From assembly GCA_025457915.1 (NCBI GenBank), contig JALOTL010000003.1, positions 1 to 64,000 of the forward strand: a DNA stretch of 64,000 bases. Reading direction: 5' to 3'. Within the stretch, counting starts at the first letter, position 1. Every line of letters begins with the position of its first letter. Below, one piece after another: positions 24,443 to 32,599 of the stretch. The translations under genes and the position numbers were made by a program. The notes below the pieces were generated by a model, which saw only the letters and a list, made by a program, of their open reading frames with translations, ran no database searches and was not told the DNA's origin. The stretch comes from Spirochaetota bacterium. Its GTDB lineage: Bacteria > Spirochaetota > UBA4802 > UBA5550.

Positions 24443-25156
24443 ATGATATCAATGCAGCAGCTCGAGGAACTTGAAAGCAGGGTGGTCAAAGCACTGCAGC
24501 TTATCGGAGACCTGAGGACTGAAAATTCCAAACTGGAAAGCGATAACGAGCAGCTGAAGGGCGAACTCGAAGAATCCAAGCTCAGTCTTGAGGAAAAGGA
24601 GCAGGAAATAGAGAGGATCAAAAAAGAACTCGACGAGTCGACCAGGGAGCTCAGGGAACTCAAGGAGAAAGAGGAGATACTCGAGCGAAAGGTTGTCGGG
24701 CTTCTAAACAAGCTGGACGGCCTCAAATCCGGCGGAGGCGGCATACCCGCTGGCGACACTTCCAGGAGCTACTCGAAACCAACAAGGCCGGCCGGCGTGG
24801 CTGACAAGCGCGAAAGGATGGTCGTTGATGAATCGGCCCTTGAACCTGAAGACTATATAAAGGTTGAAAAGGTTTCTTCCAGAAAAAAACCCCTGATGGA
24901 AGAAGATGACGATATAATAATAATCGACGATGAGGGAGGAAAGGGCAGCGATGTAGTTCTGGAGGCCGTTTCCGATGACGATGAGGAAATAATCCTTCTC
25001 GATGACGATGAAGACGAAATCGTTATAGACGACGTTGATTCGAAAAAGATTATAATCGACGAGTCCGAAACCAGGAAGAAGACCGCAAAGAAGATCGACG
25101 ACGACGATTTTCTTATAGTCGAGGAAGACGATTTCAACAAGGGCAGGAAGCGATAA
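24443..25156 (+). CDS. ZapB-like coiled-coil protein with acidic motif-repeat tail
   Basis: Residues 5-95 form a continuous coiled coil (for example ELEESKLSLEEKEQEIERIK). A flexible Gly/Pro/Ser linker follows. The tail (about 150-232) repeats a pattern of aliphatic residues flanked by acids: DDDIIIIDDE, DEEIILLDDD, DEIVIDD, KKIIIDE and DDFLIVEEDD. No catalytic motif is present. The gene is directly upstream of zapA, so a divisome role like ZapB is inferred. The tail motifs look like short linear binding peptides. Start at 24443 is supported by GGGGG eight bases upstream. Confidence 0.6.
   Translation: MISMQQLEELESRVVKALQLIGDLRTENSKLESDNEQLKGELEESKLSLEEKEQEIERIKKELDESTRELRELKEKEEILERKVVGLLNKLDGLKSGGGGIPAGDTSRSYSKPTRPAGVADKRERMVVDESALEPEDYIKVEKVSSRKKPLMEEDDDIIIIDDEGGKGSDVVLEAVSDDDEEIILLDDDEDEIVIDDVDSKKIIIDESETRKKTAKKIDDDDFLIVEEDDFNKGRKR
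24444..24454 (+). repeat. TGATATCAATG motif, site 3 (start of zapB-like gene)
   Basis: The motif overlaps the first four codons of the zapB-like gene. The 16 bases from 24443 equal those at 16003 in the ftsZ leader. Confidence 0.4.
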
Positions 25157-25174
25157 ATCCGCGGGAGGCCTGCA

Positions 25175-25501
25175 GTGGAAAACAAGGTAAAAGTAGAAAT
25201 TTACGGACATTCATATACAATCAACGGAGAAGCGCCGGCTGAATACATCCAGCAGATAGCTGATTATGTTGATAAAAAAATGCGGGAAGTCAGCTCGGCC
25301 AACCCCGGCTACAACCTTAACCAGACCGCCATACTTGTCGCCCTCAACATCGCAGATGAGTATTTTCAGATGAAAAAAATCACGTCCGGTATCGAAGGTG
25401 TCATGGAAAAGAAGACCATGGCGCTGATATCCATGCTGGATGAAGGACTGATAGGGGATTATTTCCACAAGGCTGAGTCCATACATCAAGCGGATCATTA
25501 A
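25175..25501 (+). CDS. zapA: Cell division protein ZapA
   Basis: ZapA bundles FtsZ filaments. The 108-residue sequence has the family start KVKVEIYGHSYTINGEAPAE followed by IQQIADYVDKKMREV and a central NQTAILVALNIADEYFQ helix. The start is GTG at 25175, with GGGAGG six bases upstream. The gene lies 18 bp after the coiled-coil protein and is probably co-transcribed with it. A hairpin-rich stretch follows. Confidence 0.92.
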   Translation: MENKVKVEIYGHSYTINGEAPAEYIQQIADYVDKKMREVSSANPGYNLNQTAILVALNIADEYFQMKKITSGIEGVMEKKTMALISMLDEGLIGDYFHKAESIHQADH

Positions 25502-25505
25502 TCCA

Positions 25506-25616
25506 GCCGATAACGCCAGTCATAATGGGTATTTTGTCTGAGAGGCATGCCTGAAAAAGGGGTTCATTCATGAACCATGGCAGCTGCCTGATGTCTCTTT
25601 TTCGCCTTAATCGGGC
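25506..25616 (+). ncRNA. Candidate structured RNA downstream of zapA (6S-like position)
   Basis: CCGAT (25507-25511) can close with ATCGG (25610-25614). An inner stem pairs AGAGGCAT (25541-25548) with ATGTCTCT (25591-25598, one G-T), and an apical hairpin GGTTCA-TTCA-TGAACC lies at 25561-25576. An extended hairpin with an internal bubble after zapA recalls 6S RNA, which lies there in several proteobacteria. The RNA is short for 6S and no promoter or terminator was clear. Confidence 0.3.
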
Positions 25617-25713
25617 CCAAAAATAAAAAACACCTTGAAATTATTTTTTTTTCATATTGATGAAATAAAAAAAATTACACCTTTAAAAAAATAACAAGTA
25701 TTAAGTACTAGAG

Positions 25714-26283
25714 ATGCCAGAGCTGAACCTTTTAAGCGACGAGGATCTTGTGGGCCTTTACAAAGAAGGCGATGAAAAAGCTTTTAATGAGCTTTACCGG
25801 AGATTCGCCCCCAGGCTGAAAAGGCTCATATATTTCTATTCCTCAAACGCTGACGAGGTCAACGATATATTTCACGAATCGATTATCAGGGTCGTGAAGC
25901 ATATAGACGGCTTCGATATGAGCAAGGCATTCTCATCATGGATCTATCAGATAGCCGTCAACTGCTGCAAAAACCAGATCAAGAAGAACAGGAGACAAAA
26001 CGATTTAATAGAAAAGGAAAAATTCAGGATCGTCGACAGAAACACGGATAATGACTCTCCGGACATGAAGCTTATAAACGATCTTGAAATGAAGGAATTC
26101 AATACCGCGGTTAACGGGCTCAAGGACAAGTTCAAGGACGTGTTTTTATTGAGGTTTGACCAGAAGATGATGTACAGCGAAATATCCGAGATACTCAATT
26201 GTTCAGAAAGAACGGCCAAGTGGCGGATGGAGAAGGCCGTAGAGATCATTGCCAGGCAATTAAGGGACAAGGGCTTGGTTTAA
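25714..26283 (+). CDS. ECF-type RNA polymerase sigma factor
   Basis: The 189-residue protein has sigma region 2 (DEDLVGLYKEGDEKAFNELY, then FSSWIYQIAVNCCKNQIKK) and region 4 (VFLLRFDQKMMYSEISEILN, then CSERTAKWRMEKAVE). No region 3 is present, as usual for ECF factors. It directs RNA polymerase to a small regulon. The next gene starts 3 bp after the stop and encodes a single-pass FecR-domain protein, which probably acts as its anti-sigma or sensor partner. The promoter region is very A+T-rich. Confidence 0.92.
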   Translation: MPELNLLSDEDLVGLYKEGDEKAFNELYRRFAPRLKRLIYFYSSNADEVNDIFHESIIRVVKHIDGFDMSKAFSSWIYQIAVNCCKNQIKKNRRQNDLIEKEKFRIVDRNTDNDSPDMKLINDLEMKEFNTAVNGLKDKFKDVFLLRFDQKMMYSEISEILNCSERTAKWRMEKAVEIIARQLRDKGLV

Positions 26284-26286
26284 ACC

Positions 26287-28425
26287 ATGCAAAGAAACGA
26301 AGAAATAAGCAGCATAATTAAAAAGCTTTCCCGGAAGAAAGCCTTCAGCGGCATGGATACGGATAAACTGGAAGTTTTTTTCGGATCCGCGGAACTCCAT
26401 GTTCCGGAAGGCCTGCTTGATGAAGAACTGGCCTTCATGAAAATAAAGAGCGCCATCAGAAGGGAGTCCCGGGCCCGCACAGGCTTTTTTAAATCGCATG
26501 CCCGGGGAATAGCAGCGGCTTCCGTTTCCGCGGTTGCAACCGCCGCCCTGTCTGCCGTTCTGATAATGAACGGCATTCTTGAGCCTCTTTTCCCGGATTT
26601 TTTCGGACGTGGCATCGCTTACAATATATTCGGCGATGTGAAAGTTGCCAGGGACGGGAGTACCTCGCGGCTGAAAACCGGCGACAGGATCAAATCGGGC
26701 GATGTCGTCATTGCGGCAAAGGAATCCTTCGCCGATCTGAATTTCGGCGACAGGATAAGGATCAGGCTGGTCAGTGAGAGCAGGCTCACGGTTGATGAAT
26801 CCGTTTCCGGCGGTAATAATAAATTCACGGCGCGCCTCGTCGAAGGCGGCGTGATACTGAAGATCGACGGTCTCGTGAAAGGCGATTCCGTCGCCTTGAA
26901 GACGCCGGATTCCACCGCTTTCGTGACGGGAACCGTGTTCAGCGCGGTCACGGATGCTTCCGGGTCCAGGTTCGAGGTATATCGAGGAAAAATCAGGGTC
27001 AGGGAGGCGGACCTTGAAGGCGCCGCTGATACGGGAATGTCCGGGGGCGGGTCCGTTGACGTGGCGGAGAATTCTGTCTGCAGCGTTGAAGCGAAAAAGA
27101 CCGCGGGAAAATCAGGTGATGCCCCAAAATACGACATCAGGGTGGTGCCGTCTTTGCAGGGCAAGCCTGTTCTCAGGGAAGAGACCGACGGCTTCCTGTC
27201 TTCCATAAAAAGCGTTCAACCCGGCAGGCTCAAGTCCCTGCGGGTTTTCGTGAACCCGGCCGACGCGATGGTAATGATTGACGGAATGTACAGGCGGACC
27301 GGCGGAGGTGAATTCTCGGTAACCGTGGGAGTTCACAGCATAAGCGTTCTGGCGGACGGTTATCTCGGCAAAACGGAAAATATCGAAATCGGGTGGATGA
27401 ACCAGGATGTCACAGTTAATCTCGAGAAGATGCAGGGCGGTGATTTGTCAGGCGAACATTCTCCATCATACATGTTCGCTGAAAAGGGCGGGGGTGGCAT
27501 ACTTGCCGTAACCGGTAAAGGCCGGGTTTCGTTATCCGATTCCACTATGAATCGCTGGGTGATGGATCTTTCCGTGAACGTGTCGGTGAGGCCGGCATAC
27601 GACGGGAGCTTGATTTATATCCCCACGAATGACGGCAGGATAATAGCATTGAATCCGGCGAGCGGCGTCGTGGAATGGCAGGTTCGAACAATCGGAACGC
27701 CGTCCGGGGACGCGCTGGGCATGGATAATGACGCAATTTATGCTGTCACGGATGCGAAACATCTCTATAAGATAAAAAAGAACGGCAGAATCCTCTGGCT
27801 GAGCCTTTTCGATTCCCCGATTCTTGCATCACCGGCAATCGGCGTCGGGTCGTTATATGTCTCGCTTGACGACGGCATGCTTTTCTGCGTGGACCCCGCA
27901 AACGGGCAAAAGAGATACTCTATGAATATCGGCGAAGCCGTCGGATCGATCGCCACGGCCGGCAATTCAGTTTTCGCCGCATCGGGAAGTTCATTGTACA
28001 GAATCGATCCGGCAAGAAAATTTATTATATGGAAAAGAAATGACTATTCCAGGTCCGGCAGGTCATTTATCGCTGATTCAGGCGAGATCTATTTCATAAC
28101 TGGCGATGGCGGTCTGGTCAAATTGAACAATGACGGCCAGTCATGGAGGGCCGCTGTTCCGGGGTGGACGACCGGCTCGCCTCTGTTTACAATGGATAAC
28201 ATCATTGTTTCCGGGAAAGGCCTGTATAAAATAGACAGGAAAACCGGCACCGTTTCCGAGGCTGGGAATTCATTGATGAAGGCCGCGATTGAAGGCAAAC
28301 CCGGGAAAAAATATCCGGCTCCGGCAGGGGCAAAGAAGACACTGGATAATAGCGGCGTCCCTGAGAAATACAGAGTTAAAAGCTCCGATGATAAATCCGG
28401 AATCATGAATATTCCTTCCCTCTGA
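26287..28425 (+). CDS. FecR domain / PEGA / PQQ-like beta-propeller membrane protein, likely sigma regulator
   Basis: Domains in order over 712 residues: cytoplasmic N-terminal part (1-70) that could bind the sigma factor; one membrane segment (about 73-95); a FecR domain (about 115-245, with LKTGDRIKSGDVVIAAKESF and TPDSTAFVTGTVFSAV); a PEGA-type surface-layer repeat (about 317-385, RVFVNPADAMVMIDGMYRR then VTVGVHSISVLADGYLG); and a PQQ-like propeller (about 400-625, with repeats such as IYIPTNDGRIIALNPASG and LYVSLDDGMLFCVDPANG). Coupling to the sigma gene is 3 bp. Function as a periplasmic sensor is inferred. The combination is unusual. Confidence 0.75.
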   Translation: MQRNEEISSIIKKLSRKKAFSGMDTDKLEVFFGSAELHVPEGLLDEELAFMKIKSAIRRESRARTGFFKSHARGIAAASVSAVATAALSAVLIMNGILEPLFPDFFGRGIAYNIFGDVKVARDGSTSRLKTGDRIKSGDVVIAAKESFADLNFGDRIRIRLVSESRLTVDESVSGGNNKFTARLVEGGVILKIDGLVKGDSVALKTPDSTAFVTGTVFSAVTDASGSRFEVYRGKIRVREADLEGAADTGMSGGGSVDVAENSVCSVEAKKTAGKSGDAPKYDIRVVPSLQGKPVLREETDGFLSSIKSVQPGRLKSLRVFVNPADAMVMIDGMYRRTGGGEFSVTVGVHSISVLADGYLGKTENIEIGWMNQDVTVNLEKMQGGDLSGEHSPSYMFAEKGGGGILAVTGKGRVSLSDSTMNRWVMDLSVNVSVRPAYDGSLIYIPTNDGRIIALNPASGVVEWQVRTIGTPSGDALGMDNDAIYAVTDAKHLYKIKKNGRILWLSLFDSPILASPAIGVGSLYVSLDDGMLFCVDPANGQKRYSMNIGEAVGSIATAGNSVFAASGSSLYRIDPARKFIIWKRNDYSRSGRSFIADSGEIYFITGDGGLVKLNNDGQSWRAAVPGWTTGSPLFTMDNIIVSGKGLYKIDRKTGTVSEAGNSLMKAAIEGKPGKKYPAPAGAKKTLDNSGVPEKYRVKSSDDKSGIMNIPSL

Positions 28426-28468
28426 TCGGGGAATCTGACAATTATTGAGCCGGAATCAATTAATTTAA

Positions 28469-28508
28469 GCGGGTTTAAAGCGTACCCTGACCCGCGCTGC
28501 TCTTTTTT
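28469..28508 (+). terminator. Probable terminator after the sigma/FecR operon; rest of 28426-28786 holds a promoter only
   Basis: GCGGGT (28469-28474) pairs with ACCCGC (28490-28495), followed after seven bases by six T. No gene was seen in the 361 bp between the FecR gene and cheW. Confidence 0.5.
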
Positions 28509-28696
28509 GTTAAATCCGTCCTCTCATTAAATCCTTCCATATCCGATAATGAAAATATCATTCAATGGTAAAATCTTTTTATTGAAAAAAAATAAGGCAT
28601 TTGCATGTTAAATTACATATTTCAATTATGGATAATTAACCGGTATAAATGACGATGCCATTACCCATAAAAATGTTTAGATTAATTAAAAAATGC

Positions 28697-28726
28697 TTGA
28701 AATGTAGGTGTTTTTTAACCTAGTAT
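28697..28726 (+). promoter_or_regulatory. Possible promoter of the che operon
   Basis: TTGAAA (28697-28702), 18 bp, TAGTAT (28721-28726), 61 bp before cheW. A flagellar sigma-28 sequence was not found. Confidence 0.4.
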
Positions 28727-28786
28727 TAAAAAAATTTGTGTATTGTATATTGAAGATAAAAAATATTAAGTCTGTCGGAAACATTT

Positions 28787-29335
28787 ATGGATTTGAACGA
28801 ACTGCTGAATAAACAGGACCTGATTAGCAAAACTGTGGAAAAAGAAGTGGCCGGCGAGGAAATTGATATCCTTACAGAGGGAAGGATTATTCAGCTGGTC
28901 AGTTTTCTCCTTGACGAAGTGGAATACGGCGTCGACATCCTCGCGGTGCATGAAATCCTGAGGTTTCCTGATCTTACCAGGCTCCCGAACACGCCAGAAT
29001 ACATCAAGGGAGTTATCAACCTTCGCGGGAATGTAATACCCATTGTTGACGTCAGGCAGCGTTTCGGTTACAAAGATGCGCAGGTCACGGACCTTACGAG
29101 GGTTATAGTGATTGAGACGACCGAAAAGCTTGTTGGACTGCTGGTCGACAATGTTTACCAGGTGGTAAGAATTCCCGAGAGCCACATTGATCCGCCATCC
29201 GAATTGATAGAGGGCGTTTCCGAGGAATATATAACCGGAATCGGCAGGCTTAAAGACAGGTTGATAGTCATACTAAACATATCCAATATCCTTTTCATGG
29301 AAGAGGAGAAGACCGGTTCGGATAAACAGTATTAG
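28787..29335 (+). CDS. cheW: Chemotaxis coupling protein CheW
   Basis: CheW links chemoreceptors to CheA. After a 35-residue N-terminal extension the CheW fold begins at IIQLVSFLLDEVEYGVDILA, with the conserved LPNTPEYIKGVINLRGNVIP and DVRQRFGY. Length 182 aa is a little above average because of the extension. It is the first gene of cheW-cheA-cheB, only 12 bp before cheA. No receptor or cheR gene is in the window. Confidence 0.95.
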   Translation: MDLNELLNKQDLISKTVEKEVAGEEIDILTEGRIIQLVSFLLDEVEYGVDILAVHEILRFPDLTRLPNTPEYIKGVINLRGNVIPIVDVRQRFGYKDAQVTDLTRVIVIETTEKLVGLLVDNVYQVVRIPESHIDPPSELIEGVSEEYITGIGRLKDRLIVILNISNILFMEEEKTGSDKQY

Positions 29336-29347
29336 GAGCGTCTCTTT

Positions 29348-32300
29348 ATGGCATTTACTCTTGGGGAATATCAGGATATATTTCTTGAAGAGGCTGATGA
29401 ACAGCTTCAGGAATTGAATCAAAACCTGCTCGAACTGGAAAAAAATCCCGACGATATAGAGATTATCAACAACATCTTCAGGGCCGCCCATTCACTCAAG
29501 AGTTCAGCCGCCTTCGTCGGCCTCAATGATTTAAGCGATCTCGCGCACAAGATGGAGAACCTCCTTCAGGGAATCAGGGATAAAACACTGGATATAACAC
29601 CAGAGGTCGTCGACATCATTTTTAAATGTTTCGACCAGATAAACGGCGTAATTGAAACCGTGTCGTCCGGGGAGGAGCCGAAGCAGGACCTTACATGGCT
29701 TATGGATGAGATTCAGGCAGTCAGCGAAAAGGCCAAACCCGACGGCTCTGAGAAAGCAAAAACCGGAACAACCCGCGGAGCCATGTCCGGGGAAGACATG
29801 ATTCCAAAGACTGTCCTCGCTTCGGATGACAGGAAAAACATAAAACGGGGGCTTGATTCCGGAAACAGCTGCAGCGAGATAACGGTTTTCATCGATGAAA
29901 CGGCCCAGATGAAATGGGTCAAGGCCCAGCTGGTCCTCAGCAATCTTGGAAAAATCGGCAAGGTCGTGAGCACCATGCCGCACGCCGAGGATCTCACAGA
30001 TGACGTCATGAGCGGTGTCTTCAAGGTGATATATCTTACGGACAATTCGATCGATGACATCAAGAGGGCGTGCAATATCGACCTGGTAACGAGGATCGAT
30101 ATAAAAAGCATAACCATCTCCCGCAAGGAAGATAAGCTTGTCATACAGTTCGGACAGAACGAGACATTTTTAAGCGGTGATGACAAGAAAAATGAAAAGC
30201 AATACGATTTCAAATCATCGCTGTCGAAGGGAGATGACGGCGATTTTTCCTCCGATTCCGAAGAAGAGGAGGAGGATCCTACCGAGCTTATTATCAACGC
30301 CGAGCTTGAGTCCAAGTCATCCGCAAAGAAGCCTGCTGAAAGGGAGGATTCCGACAGGAAGAAAATCACCGTCCTCAAAACAGTCAAGGTTTCGATTGAC
30401 AAGCTGGACCTTCTTCTTAACAACGTCGGGGAACTGGTCATAGCAAACTCCGGATTCTACAAGCTCTATGAAGAGGTCCGCAAGACCGTCATCGAGAAGT
30501 CCCTGATTAACGAGTTCAAGAGCCGAATGGAGCAGATGTCCAGGATCGCAAAGGACCTTCAGACCGGCATAATGAAGACGAGGATGGTTCCTATCGGTCA
30601 GGTATTTTCAAGATTCAACAGGCTTGTCAGGGACCTTGCCAGGGATTTCAACAAGAAGGTGGAGCTCGTGACCAAGGGGGAGGAAACCGAGCTTGATAAA
30701 AAGGTCATAGATTCCATAGGCGAGCCGCTCCTTCACCTCATCAGAAACGCGATAGACCACGGCATAGAAGGGTCCGATGAAAGGAAGCGGCTGGGGAAAT
30801 CCGAGCTGGCCACCGTTACCCTGAACGCATACCAGGGCGGTAACCAGATATTCGTGGAAGTGATAGACGACGGCAGGGGCTTGAATCTCGAAATGATAAA
30901 AAAGAAGGCCCTTGAAAGGAACCTCGCGACCAGAGACATGATCAATTCCATGGACAATAACGACATCTACAATTTCATATTTACTCCCGGATTTTCGACT
31001 GCTGAAAAAATTACGGACATATCAGGACGCGGAGTCGGCATGAACGTCGTCAAGGAGATAGTGGGCGAGCTTAACGGGAATGTCAGCATCGAGACCGAGA
31101 CCGGCATGGGGACGAGATTCGTCCTGTCCTTCCCGCTTACCCTTGCGATTATACCCGCCATCATGACAAAGGTGAGAAAGGAAACCTATGCGATCCCTCT
31201 CTCCGATGTCATCGAGACCATAAAGATTTCCGAGTCCGACGTTACTACGATTGAAGGGCACGAAGTCATAAATCTCCGCGGCGAGATATTGTCGCTCCTC
31301 AGGCTTTGCGATTTCATAGGGATAAAGACCGCCCTCGGAAAGGACCAGAAGATCCCCGTTGTAGTGGTGGGCTTCGGCAACAGAAAGATAGGCCTCATCG
31401 TGGATTATCTCGAGGGCAAGCAGGAGATCGTAATAAAATCCCTCGAGCAAAACTATACCACGGTAAAGGGCTTTGCGGGAGCGTCCATTCTGGGTGACGG
31501 AAGCATATGCCTGATTCTCGACATATCATCAATGATCAATCAGGTCATCATAGAACAGGAAAAGATTTCGAGGATGGACAGGCAGAGGATAATAGAGGCA
31601 GGGGAGGCCGAAGTTGAAAAGACCGCGGATTTGATCCAGGAGCCGACCAAGCCGGATAAACCGGCCGATGCCCCGAAGTCCGGCGGGTCGTCCTTTACAA
31701 CCGATACCGGCAGGGTTTCAATAGCGGAAAAGCTCCAGCCGAAAGCGCAGGAACCGGCCCCGATCCCGGAGACACCGGTGAAAATGGAAGAAAAAAAGCC
31801 GGAAGGGGACATCGATGAACTGGAGATGTTCGATGATTCACCCAAGCCTGTAACGAAACTCGGGGATGATGGTGATGTGGATAAAAAGGTCCATGAAGCG
31901 CTCGAGAATTTTAAAAAGGAACTCAGGGACAATATAAAGGCCACGATGGACACCGGCAGCCCTTCCGAGCACATGGTAGCGTCCCTGTCCATAACAAAGG
32001 AAGACCTGAATAATTTCCAGGTCATAGCGAACATAGGAGCGGCCAATGCCGCTGAATCTTTGTCTAAAATCATAAACAAGAGGATCGATCTCACGATTCC
32101 CGAGGTGACGGTAATGCCCACGGAGCAGATACCGAAATTCATCGGCGACATCGACAGCATCTACATGGGGGTCATGCTTCCCATGATAGGAGACGCCAAG
32201 GGGACATTGCTCTTTATCATCAATGAAGATGTCGGATTTCAACTGATAGACCTGCTTTACGGTACGCAGACCAGCAAGACCAAGGAGTTGACCGAGGACG

Positions 32301-32599
32301 GCGAATCCGCCCTGCAGGAGCTCACCAACATTCTTGGATCATCGGTAATAAATGTCTTCGCTGAGAAGACCGGCCTCAAAATCAAACCGGATCTTCCATC
32401 TATTGTCCATGATTATCTGCAGTCTGTAATCGATTCCATACTGGTGCTTCATAACCTCGTGAACGACTACGCCGTTGTCATGGATACAGCGTTTTTCTTT
32501 GAAAACGACCAGATAATAGGCAATCTCCTTCTGCTCCCGGAGGCCGAATCTTTGAAAATCATAGTCGATCGTATGGGGTCCAATGGCGGATCAAATTAA
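29348..32599 (+). CDS. cheA: CheA histidine kinase fused to a C-terminal CheC phosphatase-like domain
   Basis: 1083 residues. P1/HPt domain at 1-110 with AAHSLKSSAAF (H48 phosphorylated); a P2-like ferredoxin-fold domain at about 175-260; P3 dimerisation helices 340-410; HATPase 410-600 with N box LLHLIRNAIDHG, G1 DDGRGL and G2 GTRFVLSFPLTLA; a CheW-like P5 at 600-740. A Pro/Glu linker then leads to a CheC domain (about 880-1070). Its first phosphatase site reads QVIANIGAAN, with the catalytic Glu replaced by V892. The second reads SALQELTN, with S987, E991 and N994 intact. So kinase and CheY-P phosphatase activities may sit in one chain. The fusion has no frameshift. It overlaps cheB by 17 bp. 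Confidence 0.93.
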   Translation: MAFTLGEYQDIFLEEADEQLQELNQNLLELEKNPDDIEIINNIFRAAHSLKSSAAFVGLNDLSDLAHKMENLLQGIRDKTLDITPEVVDIIFKCFDQINGVIETVSSGEEPKQDLTWLMDEIQAVSEKAKPDGSEKAKTGTTRGAMSGEDMIPKTVLASDDRKNIKRGLDSGNSCSEITVFIDETAQMKWVKAQLVLSNLGKIGKVVSTMPHAEDLTDDVMSGVFKVIYLTDNSIDDIKRACNIDLVTRIDIKSITISRKEDKLVIQFGQNETFLSGDDKKNEKQYDFKSSLSKGDDGDFSSDSEEEEEDPTELIINAELESKSSAKKPAEREDSDRKKITVLKTVKVSIDKLDLLLNNVGELVIANSGFYKLYEEVRKTVIEKSLINEFKSRMEQMSRIAKDLQTGIMKTRMVPIGQVFSRFNRLVRDLARDFNKKVELVTKGEETELDKKVIDSIGEPLLHLIRNAIDHGIEGSDERKRLGKSELATVTLNAYQGGNQIFVEVIDDGRGLNLEMIKKKALERNLATRDMINSMDNNDIYNFIFTPGFSTAEKITDISGRGVGMNVVKEIVGELNGNVSIETETGMGTRFVLSFPLTLAIIPAIMTKVRKETYAIPLSDVIETIKISESDVTTIEGHEVINLRGEILSLLRLCDFIGIKTALGKDQKIPVVVVGFGNRKIGLIVDYLEGKQEIVIKSLEQNYTTVKGFAGASILGDGSICLILDISSMINQVIIEQEKISRMDRQRIIEAGEAEVEKTADLIQEPTKPDKPADAPKSGGSSFTTDTGRVSIAEKLQPKAQEPAPIPETPVKMEEKKPEGDIDELEMFDDSPKPVTKLGDDGDVDKKVHEALENFKKELRDNIKATMDTGSPSEHMVASLSITKEDLNNFQVIANIGAANAAESLSKIINKRIDLTIPEVTVMPTEQIPKFIGDIDSIYMGVMLPMIGDAKGTLLFIINEDVGFQLIDLLYGTQTSKTKELTEDGESALQELTNILGSSVINVFAEKTGLKIKPDLPSIVHDYLQSVIDSILVLHNLVNDYAVVMDTAFFFENDQIIGNLLLLPEAESLKIIVDRMGSNGGSN

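Noticed and set aside
24418-25210. Serine-rich minus-strand frames opposite the zapB-like gene
   Set aside because: They are complements of acidic Asp/Glu codons and mirror the real coiled-coil gene.
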